DNA from: Iodidimonas nitroreducens
Lineage (GTDB): Bacteria > Pseudomonadota > Alphaproteobacteria > Sphingomonadales > Rhodothalassiaceae
DNA: 64,000 nucleotides
Assembly: GCF_008579165.1 (NCBI RefSeq)
Contig: NZ_BKCN01000010.1
Direction: 5' to 3' (one strand)
Position numbers and translations under genes: made by a program. The notes beneath the pieces are model-generated. The model worked only from the letters and a program-made list of their open reading frames with translations. It made no database searches and was not told the DNA's origin. Of this stretch, positions 47,790 through 57,814 are shown in pieces (within the stretch, counting starts at the first letter, position 1; each line of letters opens with the position of its first letter).

Positions 47790-48905
47790 ATGGGTAATCT
47801 GCTGATCACGGGCGGGGCAGGGTTTATTGGTGCAAATTTTGCCCATCATTGGGCAGCGCATCATCCAAAGTCTGAGATGATCATTCTCGATTGTTTGAGC
47901 TATGCCGGTAATCTGGCGAGCATCGATGATCTGATCAAAGCCGAAGCGGTGGAATTGGTGGTGGGGGATATTGCCGATCTCGATCTGGTGGCGGGCCTTT
48001 TGCGGGATCGTGCTATCGACCGGATCGTGCATTTTGCCGCTGAAAGCCATGTGGATCGCTCTCTGCACGGCCCTGAAGCCTTTATTGAAACCAATGTCGT
48101 TGGCACCCATCAGCTTTTGCGGGCGGCGCGCATGGTTTGGCTTGATGAAGGCAGCGGCCGCGATCATCGCTTTCATCATATCTCTACCGATGAGGTTTTC
48201 GGCTCTTTGCAGATGGAGGCCCCGTCCTTTACCGAACAATCGCCCTATGCTCCCAATTCGCCCTATTCGGCATCGAAAGCCGCCGCCGATCATCTGGTGC
48301 GGGCCTATCATCATAGCTTTGGCCTCAAGACCAGTCTCTCGAATTGTTCCAATAATTACGGGCCTTATCAATTTCCCGAAAAGCTGATCCCGTTGTTTTT
48401 AATCAATGCCCTTCATGGCAGGCCCTTGCCTATTTATGGCGATGGGGCGAACAGGCGCGATTGGCTGCATGTGGATGATCATTGCACGGCCATCGATACC
48501 ATCTTGCATCATGGTGCTGCGGGATCGGTTTATGCTGTGGGTGGGGGCTGTGAATTAAGCAATCTCGATCTCATTGATCAGCTTTGCACGGGCCTTGATG
48601 CGGCCTTTGCCGCCCGCCCCGCTTTGGCCGAACACTATCCGGATGCCCCCGCAGCCCAAGGCCTGCCCACGGCCAGCCTGAAACAATTCGTGCCTGATCG
48701 CCCGGGCCATGATCGGCGCTATGCCATTGATGCCAGCCTGATCGCTCAGGATCTGGGCTTTCGCCCGCAGGTGGATTTCAAATCGGGGTTGGCCCAAACC
48801 ATCACATGGTATTTGGATCATCCCCACTGGTGGCAGGCCATTCTGGATGGGCGCTATCGGGATTGGATCGATCAGCATTATAAAACCCTGAACAAAACGC
48901 GCTGA
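47790..48905 (+). CDS. rmlB: dTDP-glucose 4,6-dehydratase
   Basis: This 371-residue extended SDR has 'LITGGAGFIGANFAHH', 'FAAESHVDRSLHGPE', the catalytic 'HISTDEVFGSL' (Thr-Asp-Glu triad) and YSASK, and 'NCSNNYGPYQFPEKLIPLFL'. It converts dTDP-glucose to the 4-keto-6-deoxy sugar, precursor of rhamnose and of several aminosugars. rmlA, rmlC and rmlD are not in the window, so the final sugar cannot be deduced. It opens the polysaccharide cluster and is preceded by AAGG. Confidence 0.93.
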   Translation: MGNLLITGGAGFIGANFAHHWAAHHPKSEMIILDCLSYAGNLASIDDLIKAEAVELVVGDIADLDLVAGLLRDRAIDRIVHFAAESHVDRSLHGPEAFIETNVVGTHQLLRAARMVWLDEGSGRDHRFHHISTDEVFGSLQMEAPSFTEQSPYAPNSPYSASKAAADHLVRAYHHSFGLKTSLSNCSNNYGPYQFPEKLIPLFLINALHGRPLPIYGDGANRRDWLHVDDHCTAIDTILHHGAAGSVYAVGGGCELSNLDLIDQLCTGLDAAFAARPALAEHYPDAPAAQGLPTASLKQFVPDRPGHDRRYAIDASLIAQDLGFRPQVDFKSGLAQTITWYLDHPHWWQAILDGRYRDWIDQHYKTLNKTR

Positions 48906-48944
48906 GAAAACCCAAAGCCTAATGCCAAGCAGGAACAATCGATC

Positions 48945-49975
48945 ATGACCGAGATGCAAGATAAGGGGGCCAACACTACCGGGGGCAGCACGCAATCGCT
49001 GGTCGCCACCACGCGGGCTGCATCCCATGGCCAGCCGCGCGAGGTCTATCTTCATGATATGGTGGCTGCCCTCCGCCGGCATTTTTGGCTGATTGTGATG
49101 ATCCTGTCGGTTTCTACAGGGCTGGGGCTGGCTTATGCCATTTTTGCAAAGCCCCTTTACACCGCCACCGTGACCACCCAGCCCGCCAGCACGGAGCAGG
49201 GGGGTGCCCTTTCAGGATTGGGGGGATCTTTGGGCGGGGCTGCGGCTTTGGCGGGGATCAGCCTGGGCGATAGCGATGGCGATCAGGTGGCGCATATGGC
49301 GGTGCTCAAATCCTATGAATTTTCCATGCGGTTTCTTGAGAACAACAAGATGCGGCCCGATCTTTTTCCCGAGCAATGGAATGCGGAAACAGGCGATTGG
49401 CGGCAAGGGGATCCGGGTGTGATCGGGCGGCTGATCGCCTGGCTTTCGGCGCTGATCGCCCGGCTTTCGGGGGATGAAGGCTGGGTGCCGCCCAGCCATA
49501 TTCCGTCGGATTGGGAAGCCTTTGATCTGTTCAGCAGCGAAATCCGCCATATCCGCGAGGATACGGATAATGGCCTTGTCACCGTTTCCTTTCGTTTTCG
49601 TGATCCCCAAAAAGCCGCCCTTTGGGCCAATGAATTTGTGGCCCAGGCCAATGCCGAAATCCGCAGCCGCACCGTGGCCGAAGCCGCAAGGGCCATGACC
49701 TTTTTGAAAGACGAGGCGGAAAACACCCGCGTGGCAGGATTGCAGGCCACCATCTATGGCCTGATGCAGGCCCAGCTTGAAAAAGCGATGATGCTAATTC
49801 GCGCCCCGAATATGCCTTCAGGGTGATCGATCGGGCGACCGTGCCGCAGGTGCGATCCCATCCCCAAAGATCGCTGATTGTTTTTCTATCCCTGTTTCTT
49901 GGCCTTGCACTGGGTGTGGGGGTTGCCCTGTCGATTGAATTCTGGCGGGGGACTTTGGTGCGTGAGCAAGGCTGA
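48945..49975 (+). CDS. Wzz-type polysaccharide chain-length determinant (frame break)
   Basis: N-terminal helix 'FWLIVMILSVSTGLGLAYAIF' (residues about 48-68) begins the Wzz domain ('KPLYTATVTTQPA'); a long periplasmic helical part and 'TVSFRFRDPQKAALWANEFVAQAN' follow. The second membrane helix is in the other frame: restoring one G near 49793 gives 'RPEYAFRVIDRATVPQVRSHPQR' and 'LIVFLSLFLGLALGVGVAL'. Corrected length is about 343 residues. There is no cytoplasmic kinase domain. It controls polymer length in Wzx/Wzy pathways. Confidence 0.85.
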
Positions 49976-51351
49976 TCCTTCATCAGGGCGCGGGGGGCTT
50001 TTGGGCATGCGCCTTTGGCTCATGGGCCATCTTGATGATCATTTCAGGGATATTTTATCCGGGGCGGCAATCACCTTTGGCCTGAAGATCATGGGCATGG
50101 GCCTGATGTTTGCCTTCAATGTTTTGGTGGCGCGGCTTTTGGGGGTGGCGAATACGGGCCTGTTTTTCCTTGCGCTGACCCTGTTGCAAATGGCCGCCAC
50201 AGTCGCCCTTTGGGGCCTTGATAATGCCACATTGCGCTTTATCTCGGGCTTTGCCGCCAAGGAACGATGCTGATGTGCGGGCTGTTTTTTTGCGGGCGGT
50301 GAGCGGGGCGCTCTTCTCATCCCTGCTGCTGGCCACGGCAATTTTTTTCGCAGCGCCCTATCTGGCTTCAACGGTTTTTGATGAGCCCGCCCTTCTCATG
50401 CCCCTCAGGATCGTGGCTTTGGGGGTGCCGGTTCTGGCTTTATTGCCGATATTTGCGGAAAGTCTGAAGGGCCTGAAAAAGATTTTCGCCTCGCAAATGC
50501 TCCAAGGCGTGGTTTTGCCCTTTTTCGCACTTTTATGGCTGCTGTTGCTGGCCACCTCCACTGGGGCCGATTGGGGCGCAAGCGGGGCGATCATGGCCTA
50601 TGGGCTGGCGGCTTTGATGGCCCTTTTGCTGGGGTGGGGGCTGTGGCACTGGCAGCTTTCTCGGCAGGATAAAAACGGGCGGGATAAAACCGGCAGCGGG
50701 CATTTTTCCATGCGCCAATTGCTGCGGTCCGCCGGGCCTTTGGGGGGGATTTCGATCCTGCATCTTTTGATGCAATGGGTGCCCTTATTGGCTTTGGGTG
50801 CCTTTGGCAGCAGCACCGAGGTGGGGCTGTTTGGGGTTGCTGTGCGCACAGCAACGCTCACCAGCCTGTTGCTGGTGGCGGTCAACAGTATTGCCGCTCC
50901 GAAATTTGCCGCCCTGTGGGCAAAAGGCGATCATGAAGCGCTGCAAAGGCTGGCGGTGAAATCAACGGCGCTGATCACGCTTCTGGCAGCACCTCTTTTA
51001 TTATGTTTCGTGGTCTTCCCCTCTTTCATTCTGGGGCTGTTTGGGGCCGATTTCAAAGAGGGGGCCATCGCGCTTTCCATTCTCGCGGCGGGGCAGTTCG
51101 TCAATGCCGCCACCGGCTCGGTGGGGTTTTTGCTGATGATGACCGGCCATGAGCGCCAACTTTGGAAATCGGTGGCGCTGGCGGCTGTCCTGTCGTTATT
51201 GATGTCGGGGCTTATCCTGAGCGGAGCGAGCCTCGTTATGGCGGCATTGGCGGTGGCGGTGCCTTTGGCCATGCAAAATATTCTATCGTCTTTTTATGTC
51301 ATGCGTTATCTCCATTTCTTTCCCTGCAATTATACACTCCTGTTTCGTTGA
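49962..51351 (+). CDS. Wzx-type oligosaccharide flippase (frame break)
   Basis: A polytopic membrane protein of about 460 residues with twelve or so helices, of the polysaccharide-export branch of the MATE/MVF superfamily ('DILSGAAITFGLKIMGMGLMFAFNVLVARLLGVANTGLFFLALTL'). The frame breaks near 50265 (GAACGATGC): one base too many or two too few; past it 'DADVRAVFLRAVSGALFSSLL' continues the protein. The start may be GTG at 49962, overlapping the Wzz end, or ATG at 50007. It would flip the undecaprenyl-linked repeat unit across the inner membrane. Confidence 0.8.
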
Positions 51352-51364
51352 GAGCACTTGCCCC

Positions 51365-52221
51365 ATGTCTCACCAGAATCCCGTCATCTTCATCGGAATG
51401 CATCGTTCGGGAACCAGCATGCTGGGGCGCATTCTCGAACGTCTGGGCCTTTTTGTCGGGGCGCATAAGGAAGGCAATAATGAAGCTCTGTTTTTCCTGA
51501 GGCTGAACTCATGGCTCTTGAGCCAATGCGGCGGACGCTGGATCATCCTTTGCCCATTCATGATCTGTGGGATAATCCGGCCCTTCTGGAATGGGTGGAA
51601 CGCTATGTGCGCGATCAGATGGATGGGCCGCGTGCGCTCCATTTTCTGGGCCTTTCGCGTTATCTCAAATATCGCAAGACCAGCGCCATCACGGAACCAT
51701 GGGGCTGGAAAGATCCGCGCAACAGCTTTACTTTGCCACTTTGGCTGCGGCTGTTTCCCGATGCCCGCATCATCCATATCCGGCGGCATGGGGTGGATGT
51801 GGCCCAAAGCCTGAAGGTGCGCGGCGAACAGGGGATGGCATCGATCACCGCCCATTATCAGCGCTATGGGGCTTTGGCAGCCCTGCGGCCCAAACGCAGT
51901 GGCTTTATGGAATCGCCGCGCTGTGCCAAAATCGAGGGCGGCTTCAGCCTGTGGGCCGATTATCTGGAGGAAGTGGAAAACCGGCTGCAAGCGCTGCCCG
52001 ATCAGCAAAAGCTTGAGATCGTTTATGAGGATTTTCTGGCCAATCCCATTGAGATGATCGGGCCGATTGCGCAATTTTGCGGTCTGGATTGTGGGGCAGA
52101 GGCCGCACGGGCGGGCGTTGCGGATATTCGGCCTAGCCGCGCTTTGCCCCATAAAGCCGATGAAGAGCTTGCCCTGTTCGCCAAAGAGAATGCGCATGTG
52201 CTGGCACGATTTGGATATTGA
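51365..52221 (+). CDS. Sulfotransferase family protein (frame break)
   Basis: The N-terminus 'VIFIGMHRSGTSMLGRILERLG' carries the 5'-phosphosulfate-binding loop (residues 11-21), followed after the break by 'EPWGWKDPRNSFTLPLWLRLFPDARIIHIRRHGVDVAQSL', the 3'-phosphate site region of PAPS-dependent enzymes. The break is near 51540: a missing G in TGG[G]AT joins 'LSQCGGRWDHPLPIHDLWDN'. The corrected protein has about 285 residues. In this cluster it probably sulfates a sugar of the exopolysaccharide. PAPS synthesis genes are not in the window. Confidence 0.8.
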
Positions 52222-52284
52222 TCGGGTTGATCAGGCGGGCGGCTTTTTCAGGCCGGCTCAGGCCCCCAATAAAGGCGTTCAGCC

Positions 52285-53619
52285 ATGAACGGCGCGATGG
52301 ATGGCCTTGTGGTGGCCTTGGCGGGCAGCTTTGCTTTTGGCAGCTTGATGGCCATCAGCCTTTATGCGGCCCGCTCGTGGTTTCACCCGGCTGTGGCGTG
52401 GAATGGCATCTGGTTCGTGGTCTTTGCGTGTCTGTGCTTTGCCCAGATGTGGCTTTATCCGGTTTCGTGGCAGGCTTTGGGGATTTTTCTGGCCGGGGCG
52501 CTTTATTTTTCCTTCGGAACGCTTCTGGGCAGCCTGCGCTGGCGAGCCGCCAGCCCTGCCGAAATCCCTGCCACGATTGGTTTGGCAAAAGGCGAAGGCC
52601 TTTATCAAAGCGATCGGGTTTTGCTGCTTGCTGTGCTGGTGCTGCTGGTGATCGGGCTCCCCTTTTATCTGCGCCATATCATGTCATTTTCGTCATCCGC
52701 GCCCTTCACACCGATCTTTTTCCTTGAGGTCCGCCAAGGCATGCTGGATGAAGCGCAAAGTGCCGGAAGGGGGGCGCTGGTCAATAATCTGGTTGTCTTG
52801 TCCACATTCGCCACGCTGGTGGCCCTTGCCGTTACCGAGGGGGGGCGGCGCTGGCGGCTGCTGATCGCAGCCCTTTTTGCCCTGGCCGTTTTTTATAATC
52901 TCCTCACGGCGGCCAAGGGCGGAATGCTCAGCCTTCTCGTCGGCTCATTTGCCGTTTATGGCCTGACCCGAAAACGCCTGCCGGTAAAGGCGCTGATCAT
53001 CCTCATGGTTCTCGTTCTGATTGCCTTTGGGGGCATCACGGTTTTGCGCAATTCGCTGGCGGCGGATAGCGAGATGACCCTGATGGATGCCGCCGGGCTG
53101 ACGGGGCAGATATTTCTGAATTATCTTACCACCAGCGCGGTGGCGTTCAGCGTTTATCTCGATGGGATTGAACAGGTCCCTGAAATCAAAAGCCCATGGG
53201 AATTTTTCATCCGCACCATCAATTATTTCGGGACCTTTTTTGAAGCCCCCAATCCGCCGGGAAAATTCATCGAATTGGGGCCGGGGGTGGTGGGTTATAA
53301 TACCTACAGCATCTATTTTTTCTATTACCCTCATTATGGCATGCTGGGGGTGGCGGGTTTTATGTTTCTGCTGGGGTTGATCAGCGGCGCGGTTCACAAA
53401 TTGGCGCAATCGGGTTCCTTGCCCTGGCTTTTGGTCTATGCCATGCTTTTTTATGGCATTATCCTTGGCATTCTTGCCGATGCCTTGCTGACTTCGCTCA
53501 ACCCGATCATCAAGCTGGTTTTGTTTGGGGCTGTGTTTGTGGTGGCGCGGCATATCCGTTTATTTGATCCTTCTGCCCGCAGGCCCCGGCTGGGCAGGCA
53601 AACGCCATCAAGAGCATAA
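52285..53619 (+). CDS. Wzy-like polysaccharide polymerase
   Basis: This 444-residue membrane protein has ten or more helices and no frame break. The large loop with 'EFFIRTINYFGTFFEAPNPPGKFIELGPGVVGYNTYSIYFFYYPHYGMLGVAGFMFLLGL' and the Arg-bearing 'FFLEVRQGMLDEAQSAGRG' resemble oligosaccharide repeat-unit polymerases. Position between flippase, sulfotransferase and glycosyltransferases supports the role. Polymerases are weakly conserved, so the call rests on topology and context. Confidence 0.75.
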   Translation: MNGAMDGLVVALAGSFAFGSLMAISLYAARSWFHPAVAWNGIWFVVFACLCFAQMWLYPVSWQALGIFLAGALYFSFGTLLGSLRWRAASPAEIPATIGLAKGEGLYQSDRVLLLAVLVLLVIGLPFYLRHIMSFSSSAPFTPIFFLEVRQGMLDEAQSAGRGALVNNLVVLSTFATLVALAVTEGGRRWRLLIAALFALAVFYNLLTAAKGGMLSLLVGSFAVYGLTRKRLPVKALIILMVLVLIAFGGITVLRNSLAADSEMTLMDAAGLTGQIFLNYLTTSAVAFSVYLDGIEQVPEIKSPWEFFIRTINYFGTFFEAPNPPGKFIELGPGVVGYNTYSIYFFYYPHYGMLGVAGFMFLLGLISGAVHKLAQSGSLPWLLVYAMLFYGIILGILADALLTSLNPIIKLVLFGAVFVVARHIRLFDPSARRPRLGRQTPSRA

Positions 53620-53628
53620 CCCGATCCG

Positions 53629-54656
53629 ATGACACGAACCCCCCTGAATATCGCCGCGTTTACCGGCGGCCAAACCGTTCCCAGCGCCCGCTTTCGGGTG
53701 CGGCAATATATCGATCCTTTAAAAAGCCACGGCCTGATGGTGCAGGAATTTCCATCCCGGGCCGGGCAATATCCCCCGCCATCCTTGTGGAAGCGCCCGC
53801 CCTGGCTTCTCGCCACGATCCTTGAACGGGTGCCCCATATCCTTAAAAGTCGCAAGTTTGATCTGATCTTGTTTCAGCGCGAACTGGTCAGCACCCTTCT
53901 GACGTTGGAGCCTTATTTCGCCGGGCCGCGCCTTTTGGATGTGGATGATGCGATCTGGCTGCACAAGCGCGGTGGCTTTGCCGCCCGGCTCGCCCGGCTC
54001 AGCGATGGGGTGATCTGCGGCAACAGCTTTTTGCAAAGCTATTTCGATGATCTGGGATGCCGAACCTGGCTTTTGCCCACGGCGGTGGATAGCGATCGCT
54101 TTAGCCCAAAAGCGGATGAGCGTACCGGTCCACCTGTCATCGGCTGGTCGGGTTCGGGGGGCAATCTCATCCAATTGGAACGTCTGGAACCGGCGCTGGC
54201 GATGGTGTTTCTAAAAAACAAAAGCGCAAGGCTGCGGGTGATCTGCAACCGCCCTCCCCACTTCCAGAATCTCGATGCGGATCGGGTGGATTATGTGCGC
54301 TGGTCGCCCGAGAACGAAGTTTCAGCCCTGCAAGATCTCAGCCTTGGGTTGATGCCCATCGAGGACAATGATTGGTCGCGGGGGAAATGTTCCTATAAAA
54401 TGCTGACCTATATGGCTTGCGGGCTGCCTGTGGTGGTCAGCCCCATTGGCATGAATGCGGAATTACTGGCCATGGATGAGATCGGTTTCGGGGCCGCCAC
54501 CCAAGGCGACTGGCTGAGCAGATCACCGCCCTGCTCACGAATCCCGATCTGGGGCAAAAAATGGGCGAAAGGGGCCGCAGGCTGGTTGTCGCGCATTTCA
54601 GCCTCGCGCATCTTTCATCCCGGATGGCAGACATTTTTCGCTCTGTCGCCTCTTGA
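53629..54656 (+). CDS. Glycosyltransferase, GT4-like (frame break)
   Basis: The N-terminal domain begins 'LNIAAFTGGQTVPSARFRVRQYID' and has 'DDAIWLHKRGGFAARLARLSDGVICGNSFLQ'; the nucleotide-sugar side holds 'VIGWSGSGGNL' and 'GLMPIEDNDWSRGKCSYKMLTYMACGLPVV'. The frame breaks near 54514; one more base gives 'DWLEQITALLTNPDLGQKMGERGRRLVVAHFSLAHL', the normal GT4 end, with a stop at 54654-54656 ahead of the next gene. The uncorrected frame would run through the start of that gene. About 342 residues. Donor and acceptor unknown. Confidence 0.82.
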
Positions 54657-54688
54657 TCTCCCACGCCAACAGGAAGGCGCTTTAAGGA

Positions 54689-55810
54689 ATGGCTCCGCTG
54701 ACATCGGTCCTTCATATGATCACCGGCCTTGGTCGCGGCGGCGCGGAACATATGCTTTATAAGCTGCTGGGTGCCATGGATCGGGGGGCAGTGCGCCATC
54801 ATGTGCTGTCTTTGACCGACGATGGCATCTATGCCGAGAAAATCCGCGCCCTGGGGGTGCCGGTGGAAAGTTTGGGCATGCGCATGGGGCGGCCCAATCC
54901 CCTCCATCTTTTGCGCTTGCGCAGGCATGTGCGGCGCATTGATCCCGATCTGGTTCATGGCTGGATGTATCATGCCATTCTGGCCGCGCAGCTTTCAGCG
55001 CAGGGTCGCCCGGTGGTGGCAGGCATCCGCCATAGTATCGAACGCCTGTCGAACGAAAAATTGACCACCAATCTGGTTATTCGGGCAACCGCAGGCCTGA
55101 GCGCATCCCTTGCTGCCCTCACCTTCAATGCCCAAATCAGCCACGATCAGCATCTGAAAATCGGTTTCAGCCCCCGATATGCTCAGGTGATCCCCAATGG
55201 CTTTGATACCGATCGGCTGACCCCCCACCCGCTGAAGGGGGCGCGGCTGCGGGCGACACTGGGCATTGGCCCGGATGTTTTTGTGGTTTTGCATGTGGCG
55301 CGTTTTCATCCGATGAAGGATCATCAGGGATTGCTGGCGGCCATCGCCCGGATCAAAAGCCGCGATATCCTGTTCCTTCTGGCCGGAACCGGGGTGGATG
55401 GCCGCAATCCGGCCTTCAGCGAAATAAGGGATGATCGCGTGCATTTCTTGGGGGAGCGCGATGATATTCCCGATCTGATGGCGGCGGCGGATTGTCTGGT
55501 CAGTTCGTCCTGGAGCGAGGCCTTTCCCAATGTTCTGGGCGAAGCGATGGCCTGCGGGATTCCGGCAATTGCCACAGATGTGGGGGAATCGGCGGCGATT
55601 GTGGCGGATAGCGGGCTGGTGGTGCCGCCCAAAAACCCCGAAGCGCTGGCAAAAGCCTTGCTTCAGATGAAGGATATGCCACAAGAAAAGCGCAATGCCC
55701 TGGGACAACAGGCCCGACAGCGGGTGATCGAACACTATAGCCTGTCAAAGGTGGCATCGGATTATCTGGCCCTTTATCGCCATGTTCTGAACAGACCAAA
55801 GCGATCATAA
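54689..55810 (+). CDS. Glycosyltransferase family 4
   Basis: This 373-residue retaining GT-B enzyme has 'MITGLGRGGAEHML' at the acceptor side, 'VIPNGFDTDRL', 'VLHVARFHPMKDHQGLLAAIA', and 'SSSWSEAFPNVLGEAMACGIPAIATDVGESAAIV' with the conserved E-x7-E. AAGGA directly precedes the ATG. It lies 32 bases after the preceding glycosyltransferase in the same operon. Linkage not predictable. Confidence 0.92.
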   Translation: MAPLTSVLHMITGLGRGGAEHMLYKLLGAMDRGAVRHHVLSLTDDGIYAEKIRALGVPVESLGMRMGRPNPLHLLRLRRHVRRIDPDLVHGWMYHAILAAQLSAQGRPVVAGIRHSIERLSNEKLTTNLVIRATAGLSASLAALTFNAQISHDQHLKIGFSPRYAQVIPNGFDTDRLTPHPLKGARLRATLGIGPDVFVVLHVARFHPMKDHQGLLAAIARIKSRDILFLLAGTGVDGRNPAFSEIRDDRVHFLGERDDIPDLMAAADCLVSSSWSEAFPNVLGEAMACGIPAIATDVGESAAIVADSGLVVPPKNPEALAKALLQMKDMPQEKRNALGQQARQRVIEHYSLSKVASDYLALYRHVLNRPKRS

Positions 55811-55844
55811 CGGAAAACTGAACAGAAAAAGGGGCGGATGGCTG

Positions 55845-57803
55845 ATGTGCGGGATTGTGGGCTTTATCAATTGGCAGGGCGTGCCCGAAGGCGGCGCGCA
55901 AATCCTGCGGGCCATGACCGATGCCGTGCACCATCGCGGTCCCGATGATGGCGGCCAATGGCTGGATAGGGCGCGGGGCGTGGGATTTGGTCATCGCCGC
56001 CTGTCGATTCTCGATCTGTCGTCGGCGGGGCATCAGCCGATGCATTCGGCATCCGGGCGCTATATCATCGTTTATAATGGCGAGATTTATAACCATCATG
56101 ATTTAAGGGCCGAACTCAACGACGCAGGCAAGGCCCCGGCATGGCGGGGGCATTCCGATACCGAAACCCTTTTGGCGGTGATCGAGGCGATAGGCCCCGA
56201 TGCGGCGCTGTCGCGGCTCAATGGCATGTTTGCCTTTGCCCTGTGGGATCAACAGGATCACAGCCTGTTTCTCGCCCGTGATCGGCTGGGGGAAAAGCCC
56301 CTTTATTATGGCTTTGCGGCGGATGGCACCTTTTTATTCGGTTCCGAGCTGAAATCCCTGACCCTATGGCCGGGCTTTGAAAAGCATGTTGATCGCGATG
56401 CTTTGGCCGCCTATCTGCAATTCAATTATGTGCCATCCCCTTATGCGATCTGGCACGGTCTGCATAAATTGCCACCGGCCCATCGGCTGATCTTAAAGGC
56501 CGGGGACCAAAGCCTGCCGCCGCCCCATGCTTATTGGGATGTGCACAGCATTGCGCAGGCGGCTGCGGCCCATCCTCTGGCCGATGAAGCGAGGCTTGTT
56601 GATCGTCTTGAAACCCTGCTGATGGACAGCGTAGGGCGGCGGATGGAAGCGGATGTGGCGCTGGGGGCCTTTTTATCCGGGGGGATTGACAGTTCCACCA
56701 TTGTCGCCCTGATGCAGGCGCAATCCACCCGGAAAATCCGCACATTTTCCATCGGCTTTCATGAAAGCCGCTATAATGAAGCCACCTATGCCAAAGAGGT
56801 GGCGCAGCATCTGGGAACCGATCACACAGAATTATATGTGACCGCGAAACAAGCGCTAGATGTGATCCCCCGGCTTCCCCAGATGTGGGACGAACCCTTC
56901 GCCGATAGCTCGCAAATCCCCACGAGCCTGTTGTGCGAGATGACCCGGGCGCATGTAACCGTGAGCCTGTCTGGCGATGGCGGGGATGAGCTTTTTTGCG
57001 GCTATGATCGCTATGCGCGGGCCATGCATCTGAAGGCGGCGCTGGCCCGGATTCCGCGCCAGAGCCGGGCGCTGGCGGCAGGATTTCTGCGCACCGGCTT
57101 TGCCGGGCATCTGGCTGCCGGGGTGAACGGGCTTTTACCCAAAAGCATGGCCACGGTGGCGGTGCGGGATCGCTTGCCAAAGCTTGCAGATTTTTTGCTT
57201 CGTTCGGATGAAGTGGGCATCTATGGCGATTTGATTTCCCATTGGAGAGATCCTTTTGCCGTGGTTCTGGGGGCGCAGGGACCCGGGCCATCAGTGTTTG
57301 ATCAGGTGCCGGATTTCCCCGATTTTCGCCAGAAAATGATGTATCGCGATCTCGTCGCCTATCTGCCCGATGATATTCTGACCAAAGTGGATCGCGCCAG
57401 CATGGCGGCCAGCCTGGAAGCGCGGGTGCCTTTTCTGGATCATCATGTGGTGGAATTTGCCTGGCAATTACCCATGAGCGCCAAGCTGAAAAAGGGTGTG
57501 GGCAAGCATATCCTGCGCGAGGTTTTATATCGTCATGTGCCGCAAAAGCTGCTCGATCGGCCGAAAATGGGCTTTGGGGTGCCGATTGAAGATTGGTTGC
57601 GGGGGCCTTTGCGCGATTGGGCAGAAGACTTGCTCGATGAAAAGCGGCTGCGGGAAGACGGCTTTTTCGACCCCGCCCCGATCCGCCGCTTATGGGATGA
57701 GCATCTGTTTCATGGTCGGCGCTGGCACTATCATCTGTGGGATATTCTGATGTTTCAGGCATGGTGGCGTCAGCAATCCGAACCTCAGACGATAGACCGA
57801 TAA
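55845..57803 (+). CDS. asnB: Asparagine synthase (glutamine-hydrolysing)-like amidotransferase
   Basis: This 652-residue protein has the N-terminal glutaminase with catalytic Cys2 (MCGIVGF), 'HRRLSILDLS', 'NGEIYNH', and a synthetase domain with the PP-loop 'LSGGIDSSTIVAL' and 'SGDGGDELFCGYDRY'. Genes of this type inside polysaccharide clusters are thought to amidate sugar acids or other cluster intermediates rather than make free asparagine. Whether this one does is unknown. No frame break. Confidence 0.9.
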   Translation: MCGIVGFINWQGVPEGGAQILRAMTDAVHHRGPDDGGQWLDRARGVGFGHRRLSILDLSSAGHQPMHSASGRYIIVYNGEIYNHHDLRAELNDAGKAPAWRGHSDTETLLAVIEAIGPDAALSRLNGMFAFALWDQQDHSLFLARDRLGEKPLYYGFAADGTFLFGSELKSLTLWPGFEKHVDRDALAAYLQFNYVPSPYAIWHGLHKLPPAHRLILKAGDQSLPPPHAYWDVHSIAQAAAAHPLADEARLVDRLETLLMDSVGRRMEADVALGAFLSGGIDSSTIVALMQAQSTRKIRTFSIGFHESRYNEATYAKEVAQHLGTDHTELYVTAKQALDVIPRLPQMWDEPFADSSQIPTSLLCEMTRAHVTVSLSGDGGDELFCGYDRYARAMHLKAALARIPRQSRALAAGFLRTGFAGHLAAGVNGLLPKSMATVAVRDRLPKLADFLLRSDEVGIYGDLISHWRDPFAVVLGAQGPGPSVFDQVPDFPDFRQKMMYRDLVAYLPDDILTKVDRASMAASLEARVPFLDHHVVEFAWQLPMSAKLKKGVGKHILREVLYRHVPQKLLDRPKMGFGVPIEDWLRGPLRDWAEDLLDEKRLREDGFFDPAPIRRLWDEHLFHGRRWHYHLWDILMFQAWWRQQSEPQTIDR

Positions 57804-57814
57804 AGAGAACCGCC